Shown here one piece after another: positions 33,638 through 43,062 of a stretch of DNA of 64,000 nucleotides. The notes under the pieces were generated by a model, which was not told the origin of the DNA, did not search any database, and was given only the letters and a program-made list of their open reading frames with translations. Numbering within the stretch: the first letter of the stretch is position 1; the number at the start of each line of letters is the position of its first letter. The position numbers and the translations under genes were made by a program. The stretch is taken from NCBI GenBank assembly GCA_033807775.1, contig CM066321.1, positions 234,786,350 through 234,850,349 of the forward strand. The letters are read 5' to 3'. Source of the stretch: Saussurea involucrata (taxonomy: Eukaryota > Streptophyta > Magnoliopsida > Asterales > Asteraceae).

Positions 33638-36600
33638 TTGAAGTTCGAGTTCGCACCAGTTCTCGACATATCTTTTTCGGAGCGCAAAGTAGACCTTGAA
33701 CATTCGGATGGCTCGGCGGTAGTCGATGCGTTCTTCAATCACTTCTAAGGCATTTCGTGCGGCTATCTCATTAGAGTTAGGAACATACGAAACCTTCTGA
33801 TTTTCGGATTCATAAGTGATGATGTTACGAAAAGCATCTTTGACCTTGAGGAGTGTGCCATTGTAGAATCTGTCGACCTAACTGAAGCGAAGAAACCTCT
33901 TTTATTTATGATCGTTGATGTAGACTATACCAAATTCCGGTTCTAGAAGCAGTGCGTTCTCGGGATACATCTTCAGTTCGGGCGCTTTCAGATTCGGTTT
34001 CAGCAGGTTTACCTTCTTTGCTCTGTTCTCGATTGCCATTTGAAAGTCTGTAAGATAGGACATCATAATTGTTCGAATTAGGAATCGACGAACAGCTTCG
34101 AGCGCTTTGGTTACATGCAGCGGTTGGATGGTTCTGGTTCAGAGGTCTTTCAGTATAGCTTGGAAGTCGAACGGTCTAAGGTTCTTGAAGTCAGCTTCGA
34201 AAAATCTCCATTCATTTCCGTCTTCTCGTCGGACGGTGAATACTGTAAAACATGACTTTAAGAATTCGGCCTGTTTGGACATTGAGCACTTCAGTGATCT
34301 TGTGCTTCGTTTGTACTTGGCTAACTGGCAGACACCGCTTCATTGCGTTTAAGTACTGGCTTTGATATTCCAGGTCGGAGCTGGAAATCCCAACGCAGAA
34401 AGTAGGCTCGATAGGGCGTAACCTGTGAACATACAACTTCTTCAGAGATTCCTCCAGGTGAGGAATGAGGATCATAATCTTCTCCCATCGGATTTATTGT
34501 TGTTGAAGAGGAGGATGATCAAAAGTTGTCGGTTGATGAGAAGATGTCGGATTTGCAGCAGTTGAGGTTTCGGCTATCGTAGAAGTCTCGATGGCCTGAG
34601 CAGTGTGAACGGGTGTACCATATAGATTTTGTAGCAGAAACTGGTCGTAGTCAACATTGTCGTCTTCATCACTAGGAAAGATCAGGTTTACCTGGAGATT
34701 TATTGCACTGGCGACTTTTTCGTACCATGCATTTTCGGTCTCTAGGTCGATCTCGGAGTCTGGATCAATCAGATCCAGTGCGGGCCTAACTGATGCATCA
34801 TGTGTGACCAATTCCGGTGTTTCTCCCTCGGGCTTTTCAATCGTTGGGTCTTCGTCGTCAGAGATGTCTATGTCTATGACCATCTCGGCTAAGCTCAACT
34901 GGGCTTTGGATTCGTCTTCGGTTGCAGTTGCCACAGTTGAGGGTTCCGGTTGAACCACGGTTGTTTCAGGGATGATTGGAGCGGACTCAGACAAACTTAG
35001 TCTCTAGTTCTCCCCCTCACAGTGATCAGGATCTTCCTGGTCATCGTGCTGTCTCTTGAGTCCGCCAGCTCGACTCTTGCAGGTATGTTCGAGTGAGGCG
35101 ACTCTCTCGGACAGCGTTTTGAGCGCTTGTTGAACGTCCTTAAGAGTCGTGTCAAGCTGGTCCAATCTAGTGGTTATGGATGACGAAGGAGCAGTTACCT
35201 GTGATTGTGGAACTGAGATCGGGTCTGCTTCGGTAGAGGCATCGGTGCCAGTGTGTTGGAGCATTGAGCTAGGAGCATAGTCTTCAATGTGTCCACCGTA
35301 TAAATTGGTTGAACGGGAGCCGGTGGAGGTGTTGGCGCGGTTTCAGGTTCGACTACTTTCTCCTTACCTTTGATCAGACTTTTGAGTTTTTTGAGCTCGT
35401 TGGTGAATCGCTGCTCCATTGCCTCGCGGACAGCCTTTAGGGCGCTGTCTAAATATCCCTTTGACACAAAGTCGGGTAAAATAACTCCGGGGTCACTTAG
35501 AGCACCCGTTGAGGTATCTACCTTAGAGGTAGAGCCACCTACGTTCACGGTTGGCGAAGGTGTGTCCGTGATAGGATTTCCTTCCGATCGGGTCACCAAG
35601 AGCACTGATGTTCGTTGTCTCATCTTGTGTCCTAGCCGAAGAATGTACTATTTCAAGTGGCTCTAGACTTGATGATGCTTTGAAAGAAGGCGAGACCGGG
35701 GGAGGCTGGTCTCTTATTTCAATACCCATACTCTCCAAGTGAGAGATCGGTAGAAGTTGTGCTGAGTCCCCGTGCAAAGTTGAAACACCCGTCTTTTGAG
35801 AGATGGATGAGTGGCTATGGAGGTCGTGAAATTGCGCCGCTAGTTTCATGGCGGATTCTTCAATACCCCGTCCCAACGGATGAGATGGGATAGCAGATGT
35901 GGCTACCTGGATGACGCTGGTTTGGGGTCACTCGGAAGCCTCTGTATTTTTACGGCTTATTCTCTTTTGATTTGTTTTCGATCTCAATTCCCTCCGTCTC
36001 ACATGTTCCAATTCTTCAACTAATTCTCCCTCTTCTCTCCTTGTATCTCCCATAATAGGCTTGGTAGTAGGGATGAGTGGGGGTGTGGGTGAGTCAGAAG
36101 GGGTACCTTCGGTCAACTGTGGGTTTGGGCCGATACGAGATGGTATTAATGACGCGTGTATGGCACGGTCCGTATCGGATTCGGTGGAATCAGATTCCAC
36201 TTGTTCAACCTGTCTGGGTGGTGAAGGGTCAGATATGTGTGCTTCCGTGTCACGGTGAAGCAATGGGAGTTCGGTTTTAGTGACGACTTGGACCTCGTGT
36301 AGACTAGTCGACGGTCCTGCTTCGGTCGTGGTACGGGTGATGGGAATGGGGGGTTGTTGGCTTGTTCCGGCTCGGGTGGATTGGGTAGTACTGGCTCACG
36401 TATCCAATGCACCGCCCACGCCTGTTCCCCTCCCATGCACTCTCAACACACCCCTTCTGGGAGCCTCAGCTACTCGGACTCTACCACCTCTTGTTCTCGG
36501 ACCCTCACGTCTCTTGGGTCTATCTCCCTGGGGAGGTCCCTCCGGCTATGGCTGGACCATGGGATTTCCTATCGCACGCCTATATTCTATCACACTCGGT

Positions 36601-37451
36601 GCATTGGGGTCCGCGTATGGCAGTAGATGTTCTGGTATAGTAATGGCTGGGGTATCAGGTGGATTATTGTGGGGACATACCGGATGATTGATACGTCGCG
36701 GGATCAGTGGATTCGCATCCATGTGTTGTCGTATGGCCAGAGAAAAGTATCGCGGAAACGGGAGGAACTTCTTCTTGGAACCGCCAGTCTGTCGGATGGC
36801 TTGCACAAGTTCCCGCCAGATGATTGAAGAGTAGTCTATGTGCCGGTTGTAGCACACAGCGTGAAATAGGCGCATGAAGTATATGGTGCACTGGTCGATC
36901 CCCTTCCATCTGGAGGACAAGCATCTATTCAAGATGGTGAATAGTGTGTACCAGAAGGGCGCGATGTATTTACGGTTGAAGGCGAACGGGCGGTCGAGAT
37001 CATGGTGATATCCAAGCACGGGGATGTCAGCACAGAGTGTGGCGTCATCGATGGTGGGTGTGTACGCGGCATGGCCTCCGGTAGTAGGTTCTGTAAGTGA
37101 CAGTAAGTGTCTAAAGGAATTCGGTGTGAGTGTGAATGGGTAGTTGTCGATGCTTGCGTTGATGGTCTGAGTATTGTTAACGGTAACAACCCTCGTCGTG
37201 CGCCATACATGGTAAACATATAGTACGGGCACATCAGTTGTAGCAGTGAGTGCTCGGCGAAGTGGGTGGTCGAGCATGATATCAATCACCACTCGATGTG
37301 TGGGTCGGAATTCGGCGGCGTCAAGATGGTGGTTGTTCGGTGAGATCTCAATGCCATGGTCCTCGGGAACCAAGGCATTGTCCGCCTCATCGTCTATAAT
37401 ATCCTCCTGCCGTGGGATGTTCTGTTGTTGTTCCTCTTGTTGTTCTGCCAT
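33638..37451 (-). pseudogene. AB post-pol ORF3, broken
   Basis: Start MAEQQEEQQQNIPRQ at 37451. The N-terminal domain is open for 301 residues (to 36546) with LTPNSFRHLLSL, PVLGYHHDL, APFWYTLFTILNRCL, GIDQCTIYFM and IDYSSIIWRELV, plainly homologous to ORF3 of elements 1, 2 and 5. Downstream the frame is broken many times. Visible pieces are an Arg/Glu-rich stretch (35928-36263), a helical segment with ALKAVREAMEQRFTNELKKL near 35400, a coiled coil (RLDQLDTTLKDVQQALKTL near 35150), and an acidic stretch (34494-34994). A C-terminal domain lies near 34475-33640 and includes EFGIVYIND, the counterpart of FGLVFQNPQGE in element 5. Function unknown; the gene is not intact. Confidence 0.75.
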
Positions 37452-37904
37452 TTAGAATACCTGCAAAACACAGTGTCAGAACATGGACGGGATTACACCA
37501 GCTTCAATGCGTACCTTAGCATTTTAAGGGCTCAATCAGCGGTTGATTGAGGTCTGGCTGTAGGTGCAGGACATTGGGATTGCCAATGTGTGAAAAATAG
37601 TAAAGGCGCAGGACTCAAGCAGTATCCGGATAAGCAGGGTATCCGGATAGGGAAGAACTTACCGGATAAACAGGGGTTACCGGGTGTATGGACTTACCGG
37701 GGACAAAGGATACCGGATAAAGGTGCTTATCGGGTGATGTCAAGTTACCGGACAAAGAGGTTACCGGATATACACTACTTGCCAGACATCGATCTTACCG
37801 GATACAAAGTATCCGGACGACATGGGTTACCGGGAGGTCGAGGTGTCCGGGTGGGATGAATGTTACCGAGTGAGTGGAGTGGTTACCGGTTAATATGCAA
37901 GTTA

Positions 37905-37909
37905 CCGGG
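37905..37909. repeat. Cassandra target-site duplication, left
   Basis: CCGGG, repeated at 38551-38555; it falls inside one of the TTACCGGG repeats. Confidence 0.9.
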
Positions 37910-37999
37910 TGTAACACCCCGCTTACCACGACACAATATTGTCCGCTTTGCCCCACTGGCTCACGGCTTTGTTCTTGGCGACCTGGCAAGGACTTCGCA

Positions 38000-38095
38000 A
38001 GGACTTCCCAGGAGGTCACCCATCCTGGTACTACTCCCACCCAAGCACACTTAACCACAGAGTTCCCAAGGAACCCGCATGCTTGTGGCCCCAAA
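38000..38095 (-). ncRNA. 5S rRNA-derived segment in the Cassandra LTR (left copy)
   Basis: The minus strand contains GGATGGGTGACCTCCTGGGA, identical to the plant 5S internal region, preceded by GTTAAGTGTGCTTGGG, close to the 5S A-box. It covers roughly the 3' two-thirds of 5S and would give an internal Pol III promoter. It is part of the LTR, not a 5S gene. Confidence 0.9.
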
Positions 38096-38364
38096 ACGCG
38101 TTGTGTCTGGTAAGGCCAAGGTTTACTAATATACCCAGCATCTCTCCTGTCCACGGCCGATGTGTGATATGCCTAAGGTGTTACACACACCCCCCCCCCC
38201 CCTTAGGGACTCATCGTCCTCGATGAGGTTTGCCCCACCATCCCGAACGGCACAGGAGTGGCTCTGATACCATTTGTAACACCCCGCTTACCACGACACA
38301 ATATTGTCCACTTTGCCCCACTGGCTCACGGCTTTGTTCTTGGCGACCTGGCAAGGACTTCGCA

Positions 38365-38460
38365 AGGACTTCCCAGGAGGTCACCCATCCTGGTACTACT
38401 CCCACCCAATCACGCTTAACCACAGAGTTCCCAAGGAATCCGCATGCTTGTGGCCCCAAA
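38365..38460 (-). ncRNA. 5S rRNA-derived segment in the Cassandra LTR (right copy)
   Basis: Same segment 365 bp further on, in the 5' LTR. Confidence 0.9.
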
Positions 38461-38550
38461 ACGCGTTGTGTCTGGTAAGGCCAAGGTTTACTAATATACC
38501 CAGCATTTCTCCTGTCCACGGCCGATGTGGGATATGCCTAAGGTGTTACA

Positions 38551-38555
38551 CCGGG
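38551..38555. repeat. Cassandra target-site duplication, right
   Basis: CCGGG, same as 37905-37909. Confidence 0.9.
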
Positions 38556-38986
38556 TAACATGAATGTTACCGGGTAACTAGGGTTTTCGGGCAAGTTACC
38601 GTGGTGCCCGAATCGACCAAAAGATACCATCAGAATAAGATCTACTCGGTTTAAACTGTTCTAGGTGCAGAGATATGTCACAAAGTATGTATTGCACGAA
38701 GAAAAAACACAAATATATTAACCAGAAAATCGAATCGACCCAAACTGGGGTAGTGAAACCTGCAGTCGATCGAGGTATGCTCGAATCGACGGTGAAAAAC
38801 TCAGATAAAATAGCTATGTGTGAACGAGTAGAGGTTAGAGACAAATACCTGTGATGTAGGATGTGAAATCGGTGAGAATGATGACGATTCGAGGGTTTCC
38901 GAGCGTGGGAGAGTCGAGAGAGGTTTTGAGAGGGTTTTGTGAAAGCTTTCCGGATAAAGTGAATGCAAGGGTTACCGGAAGTCTTT

Positions 38987-38993
38987 ATTTATA
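38987..38993 (-). promoter_or_regulatory. Candidate TATA box of AB ORF3
   Basis: Element strand CCTTATAAATAAAG, about 140 bp before the predicted leader-intron donor; a C/T-rich leader lies between. Confidence 0.45.
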
Positions 38994-39718
38994 AGGTCAC
39001 CTACTCGGTAACATATTGTAACCCGGTCACTTACCCGGTCCGGTAAGTGTACCCGGTAACATGAGGGAACCCGGTCACTTACCGGGTAATTGACCGGGTA
39101 GACCAAAATTTCGAGAAATTGACCTTTTCCTTTTAAAAATTATTTTCCCTGCTCCCCCTCGACCTTTGCATGAGTATTTCCCTGCTCCCCCTCGGAACAT
39201 GCATTTGAATGAGGCGGGAGACGACCTCACACACAAAAACTTGTACACTTTTAAGAAAGGTGTGTGACGCTCCCCCTCAAATGATGAGCAACTAAGGTTG
39301 TGCTCCCCCTCAGAATGTGCACGGAGTGTGATGTGAAGTGCACACGGAAATGTCGACACACACACAAAAAAACTTTCTGGCAGTTTAAAAAAAATGTGTG
39401 TGACACTCCCCCTCAACATTAGAATAAACTTACCTGATACTTGGTCGTGCTCCCCCTGAACACATGAACACTTGTGAAAGCATAGATAAAACCAAATAAA
39501 CTAGACGACAGTATTAAACAAAAGAGACACACGTGGAAAGAAAGTAAACAAGCGAAATCTACCTAATAAATACAGAGACTCAACCTAACTATGTAACTGA
39601 TACAAGTAGAATACATATGCGAGAAAGTGTATGCTCAATCATCTGGAGTGTGAACAGCAGATGATGAGTAGACAGTTTCTCGTAGATGTATGGAACTTGT
39701 ATCGGGCACACAATCAGA
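38994..39718 (-). other. AB spacer after pol, with CCGGTAA repeats and PPT-like array
   Basis: Non-coding. Several TTACCGG-type repeats lie at 39000-39105. At least six short pyrimidine runs of the type GCTCCCCCTC (PPT-like GAGGGGGAGC on the element strand) lie between about 39149 and 39460, irregularly spaced. Confidence 0.6.
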
Positions 39719-40777
39719 TCAAGTCTTCAGATTTAGCATACCTAACTTGGACACTAGATAATTAAAGCATTTTTCGTCCAGGGGTTTTGTAAACAGGTCT
39801 GCTAACTGATGTTCGCTATTTACAAAGTAGAGTTCGACTGTACCTCTTTCAGCGTGATCCTTGATAAAATTGTACCGAACGTCTATGTGCTTTGTCTTCG
39901 TATGCTGGACCGGATTGCTGGATATTGCAATAGCACTCTTCGAGTCGCAGCAGATGGGCACTTGACGTATGTGAAACCGTAGTCCTTGAGTTACGTGCGC
40001 ATCCATATCACTTGAGAACAGCAGCTTGCGGCGGCCACGAATTCCGCCTCGGCAGTCGACGTAGATACGCACTGTTGCTTCGTGGATGCCCAACTCACCA
40101 AGCTGTCGTCCAAGAACTGCACATAACCCGGTGTGCTCTTCCGATCCATCATGCTGCCCGCGTGGTCCGTATCAGAGTATGCAGACAACTCAAAACCTGT
40201 CTCTTTCGGGTACCACAAGCCAAGATCAGCAATACCACGTAAATAACAAAAAATTCGTTTGACAGCCATTAAATGAGACTCTTTCGGTTTTGATTGAAAC
40301 CGGGCGCAAAGAAATGTTGAGAACATGATGTCCGGCCTACTAGCAGTTAGGTACATTAAAGAACCAATCATTCCCAGGTACGTTTTAGTGTCCACATCCT
40401 TTCCGTTAGAATCGGCGTGTAACTTTGTACCGGGTGCCATGGGAGTTTTCATCGGTGAGGACTGTTCCATCTGGAATTTCTTAAGAATATCCCGGATGTA
40501 CTTGGCATGATTTATGAATATCCCGAATGACAGTTGTTTAACTTGAAGACCGAGAAAGAAGTTCATCTCTCACACCATACTAATTTTAAAAAAAATCCCA
40601 TTAACTTGGAAAAGTTCTTAGCAAACGGAGGATTAGTATAACCGAAAATTATGTCATCGACATACACCTAAACTAATACAATATGACCTTTTTCGTTTTT
40701 GATAAAGAGAGTTGAGTCAATTTTACCTCGTGTGAATTCCGATTTTATCAAAAACTTTGTTAACGTATCATACCAGG
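39719..40777 (-). pseudogene. pol: AB pol C-terminal part (RT end and RNase H)
   Basis: The minus strand begins at the element 3 insertion with the RT palm. The catalytic YVDDIIF motif is readable near 40650, and a TAG lies just before it. FLGLQVKQ, the connection with MAPGTKL, and TASRPDIMF follow. RNase H has STAEAEFVAAASCCSQ, CCDSKSAIAISSNP, HQLADLFTKPLDE and the end LGMLNLKT at 39719. A frameshift separates the two open stretches (40566-39991 and 40093-39719). The N-terminal RT half lies beyond element 3 at 61416 and upward; with element 3 and one CCAGG copy disregarded, the frame continues directly from PRAW. Confidence 0.9.
40773..40777. repeat. Target-site duplication of element 3, left
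   Basis: CCAGG, repeated at 61411-61415. Confidence 0.95.
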
Positions 40778-41695
40778 TGTTTGGGAAAAATTTCACAGGT
40801 CTCGACCTCGACCAGAAAAGGTAAGACACATGTTTTGAGCTATATCTTGTATTAAGTTAAGGTCCCGACAAAGACATAAAAACACCTCCGTCGTCCCTCC
40901 AAAAAGGTAAGTCGAGAGTTCCTCACGACACTCGACCTCGACGTCGCCTACTTCACACGACCGTCGCGTAGAATCATGCGACCTCGGCCGACTAACGCGT
41001 TATACGACTGTTATATTTGTTAAGTGAATAATGCAGGAGTCAAAGTCATTAATGGACAACGGCTATAACCGACAAAATCAGTTATGAGCATCTAATCCCA
41101 CATTAAAGACGACGACCGTTACAACAATCATCAAAGATCTTAATGATTCAATTAAAATCATCCGAAGACTATAAATCCCAAGTTCAATCCTCAGTTTCAG
41201 ATCATCGAATAATACAGGGAGAGAGATAGAACAAGAGGACCGAACATCGAACAACAGAAGCAAACGCAAACACTCGAAGAATATTCATTCGAAGCAAAGA
41301 GATCATTCATAGAAGATCACTCTCGACGCACGACTTTCACTCTCGACCAACAGTTCACACATTGTTTTCACACACGACGCACACTGTTCTTACATTTCAA
41401 ACACTTGTACTTTACATTTCGAAGTCTTTCCCTTCATTTGTAATGTAATCTCTATACGATCGACACCCGGAACACCAAGGACATCGCCCCTGATTGGCGA
41501 CCATAGTGCAGCGACAACATCTACTGTCGTCCGCAGGTTTTTTCCTCGTTGAGGTTTTTCCTGCGTCATCAAATCCTCTGTCTCATTTACATTTTTGTCT
41601 TTGTCGAATGCCTTTGTCGAACGATTCCTTTCTTTAGTTGTTAAAGTCCACATCGACCTTAAGTTGTCCCTTTGGTGCGATTTTTGGCATTAACA
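40778..41695 (+). repeat. Element 3 5' LTR
   Basis: 918 bp; TATAAAT at 41170-41176. It has 43 bp (about 41605-41647) absent from the 3' LTR. Confidence 0.95.
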
Positions 41696-41698
41696 GTT

Positions 41699-41715
41699 TG
41701 GCGCCATCCGTGGGA
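41699..41715 (+). other. Element 3 primer-binding site
   Basis: TGGCGCCATCCGTGGGA, three bases after the LTR; of the kind seen in Tat/Ogre elements. Confidence 0.8.
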
Positions 41716-41751
41716 CGTCATCTAGAGAAAATCTTCGACAAACGTGCGTTT

Positions 41752-41792
41752 TACTAACGGTTTCTTGGAGCTTTCTTTGTTCTCTGTTTCAG
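41752..41792 (+). promoter_or_regulatory. Strong 3' splice-site-like signal before element 3 gag
   Basis: A perfect branch-point consensus TACTAAC (41752-41758), a T-rich tract and TTTCAG ending at 41792 stand four bases before the gag ATG. The donor was not identified with confidence. Confidence 0.45.
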
Positions 41793-41796
41793 GAAA

Positions 41797-43062
41797 ATGG
41801 CAGTCCCTGGAGATCAGCAGCATGTCATTGCCCATATGTACCAGGAGCTTGAAGTCGCTCGAAATCAAATCAATGCCATGGCAGAGCAAAGTCGCAGAGC
41901 AGCTGAGGAGATCGCACGACTAAGGAATCCCTTTGGACCTCAGAATGGTCCTAGGCCATTCGTTCAGAATCCAGGCCAAGGATCATTCGGTCAGAATGGT
42001 CCTCGACCATTCGCGCATAATCCAGGTCCAGGATCAGGTCCGTTCGCTCAAAATCAGCATCCAGGTCCGTTCATGCAGAACCAGCAGCCGGGACCGTTCA
42101 ATCCAAATACCCAATTCGGGACGGTTCCTCCTCAGTACATAAGGCCACCACCCATGCAGAATGGATCGCAGCCATTTCAGAATGGATCGCAGCCGTTTCA
42201 GAATGGGTCGCAGCCGTTTCAAAATGGATCGCAGCCGTTTCAAAATGGATCGCAGCGATTTCAGAATGGATCGCAGCCATTTCAGAATGGGTCGCAGCCG
42301 TATTTTGTTCCTTTCAACGGAGACGCCAATGGCTCGTCACATGGCAATGGCACCAGTTCAGGAATCAATCCTCAAGCAGAGGCAAATCTTGACCCCAATG
42401 ACCCCGTCGCCCAGCGATTGAAAATGCTAGAAGATCAAAACGAGCGCGCCCTATCTTTGCTCGCCAAGCTACCTAGGGCAGCTGTGCCCGTTGATGTCGA
42501 AGCTCGATCAGGATTTCAGGCGTCACCCTTCATCGATGAGATCGCGACTGTGGAGGTCCCGAAGAAGTACAACGTCCCCGCCTTTACGCCCAAGTATTCG
42601 GGAGTGACCGATCCAACAGAGCACGTCGCGCAGTATAAGCAGCTCATGTGGACGATCTCGATCCCACACATGTATCTGGAGGTCTGTATGTGCAAAAGCA
42701 TCGGTGCGACTCTCACCGATCCTGCTCTCCAATGGTTGATCAATCTCAAACCCAAGTCCATCGGGTCGTTCGCTGAATTGGTCAACCAATTCTCCCAGCA
42801 ATTCGCCAGCAGTCGCAAGATGGAGAAGCAGACAAGTGACCTGTGTTACGTCGTGCAGAATACCAGCGAGTCTATCCGCAGTTATTTCAATCGATTCAAT
42901 GTGGAGATGATCAGCATTCGCAATTGTGACGTCAAGACTGCAATTGAAGCTTATAAGCGTGGTCTGGACGACAGCTTAGGGCTATACACTGACCTGACCA
43001 AGTATCCTCCGGAGAATTTCGAAGACGTCCGAGCTCGAACCCTAGCGTACATGAGAGTATAG
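41797..43062 (+). CDS. gag: Element 3 gag (capsid part)
   Basis: 421 residues from MAVPGDQQHVIAHM. An N-terminal helix is followed by a long Gln/Asn/Pro/Gly-rich region (residues about 48-185) with seven tandem QNGSQPF units. The retrotransposon_gag domain then occupies about residues 245-421 (PALQWLINLKPKSIGSFAEL, FNRFNVEMISIRNCD, YKRGLDD), matching Tat-type gypsy Gag. TAG at 43060-43062 ends this part, but the same frame continues into the nucleocapsid/protease part, so the TAG may be a mutation or a read-through point. I cannot tell which from one copy. The product would form the particle that packages the RNA. Confidence 0.85.
   Translation: MAVPGDQQHVIAHMYQELEVARNQINAMAEQSRRAAEEIARLRNPFGPQNGPRPFVQNPGQGSFGQNGPRPFAHNPGPGSGPFAQNQHPGPFMQNQQPGPFNPNTQFGTVPPQYIRPPPMQNGSQPFQNGSQPFQNGSQPFQNGSQPFQNGSQRFQNGSQPFQNGSQPYFVPFNGDANGSSHGNGTSSGINPQAEANLDPNDPVAQRLKMLEDQNERALSLLAKLPRAAVPVDVEARSGFQASPFIDEIATVEVPKKYNVPAFTPKYSGVTDPTEHVAQYKQLMWTISIPHMYLEVCMCKSIGATLTDPALQWLINLKPKSIGSFAELVNQFSQQFASSRKMEKQTSDLCYVVQNTSESIRSYFNRFNVEMISIRNCDVKTAIEAYKRGLDDSLGLYTDLTKYPPENFEDVRARTLAYMRV
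42157..42303 (+). repeat. Seven 21-bp tandem repeats in element 3 gag
   Basis: Each unit is close to CAGAATGGATCGCAGCCATTT and encodes QNGSQPF (QRF and QPY variants). Preceded by looser QNPGPF-like units. Confidence 0.95.

Larger units (their letters stand above)
37910..38550 (-). mobile_element. Cassandra TRIM retrotransposon (641 bp)
   Basis: Two 276-bp LTRs (37910-38185 and 38275-38550) flank an 89-bp interior. The interior has a C-run next to the left LTR (PPT complement) and GGCTCTGATACCA next to the right LTR (PBS complement, tRNA-Met), so it lies on the minus strand. The ends are TGTAACACC and GGTGTTACA. The LTRs contain 5S rRNA-like sequence, the hallmark of Cassandra. It encodes no protein and depends on other elements. 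The LTRs look nearly identical, so the insertion is recent. TSD CCGGG. Confidence 0.95.
37461..38848 (-). other. Predicted leader intron of AB ORF3 (contains the Cassandra TRIM)
   Basis: On the minus strand donor CATCACAG|GTATTTG (38849/38848) and acceptor TTTTGCAG (37461), 10 bases before the ATG. Without Cassandra it is about 740 bp. The acceptor lies at the same place as in elements 1 and 2. The span is rich in TTACCGG repeats at 37620-37910 and 38551-38590. Confidence 0.45.

Noticed and set aside
36280..36687. Plus-strand reading frames over AB ORF3
   Set aside because: Shadows of the minus-strand ORF3 of AB, which has homologues in three other elements; the plus frames have none.
38000..38095. 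A 5S rRNA gene
   Set aside because: Only part of 5S is present and it lies inside both LTRs of a Cassandra TRIM with PBS, PPT and TSD; it is not a genomic 5S unit.
37874..38558. Plus-strand frames in the Cassandra region
   Set aside because: The same frame occurs in both LTRs because they are repeats; Cassandra encodes no protein.
42157..42303. CRISPR-like array
   Set aside because: Seamless 21-bp tandem repeats without spacers, in frame within gag.
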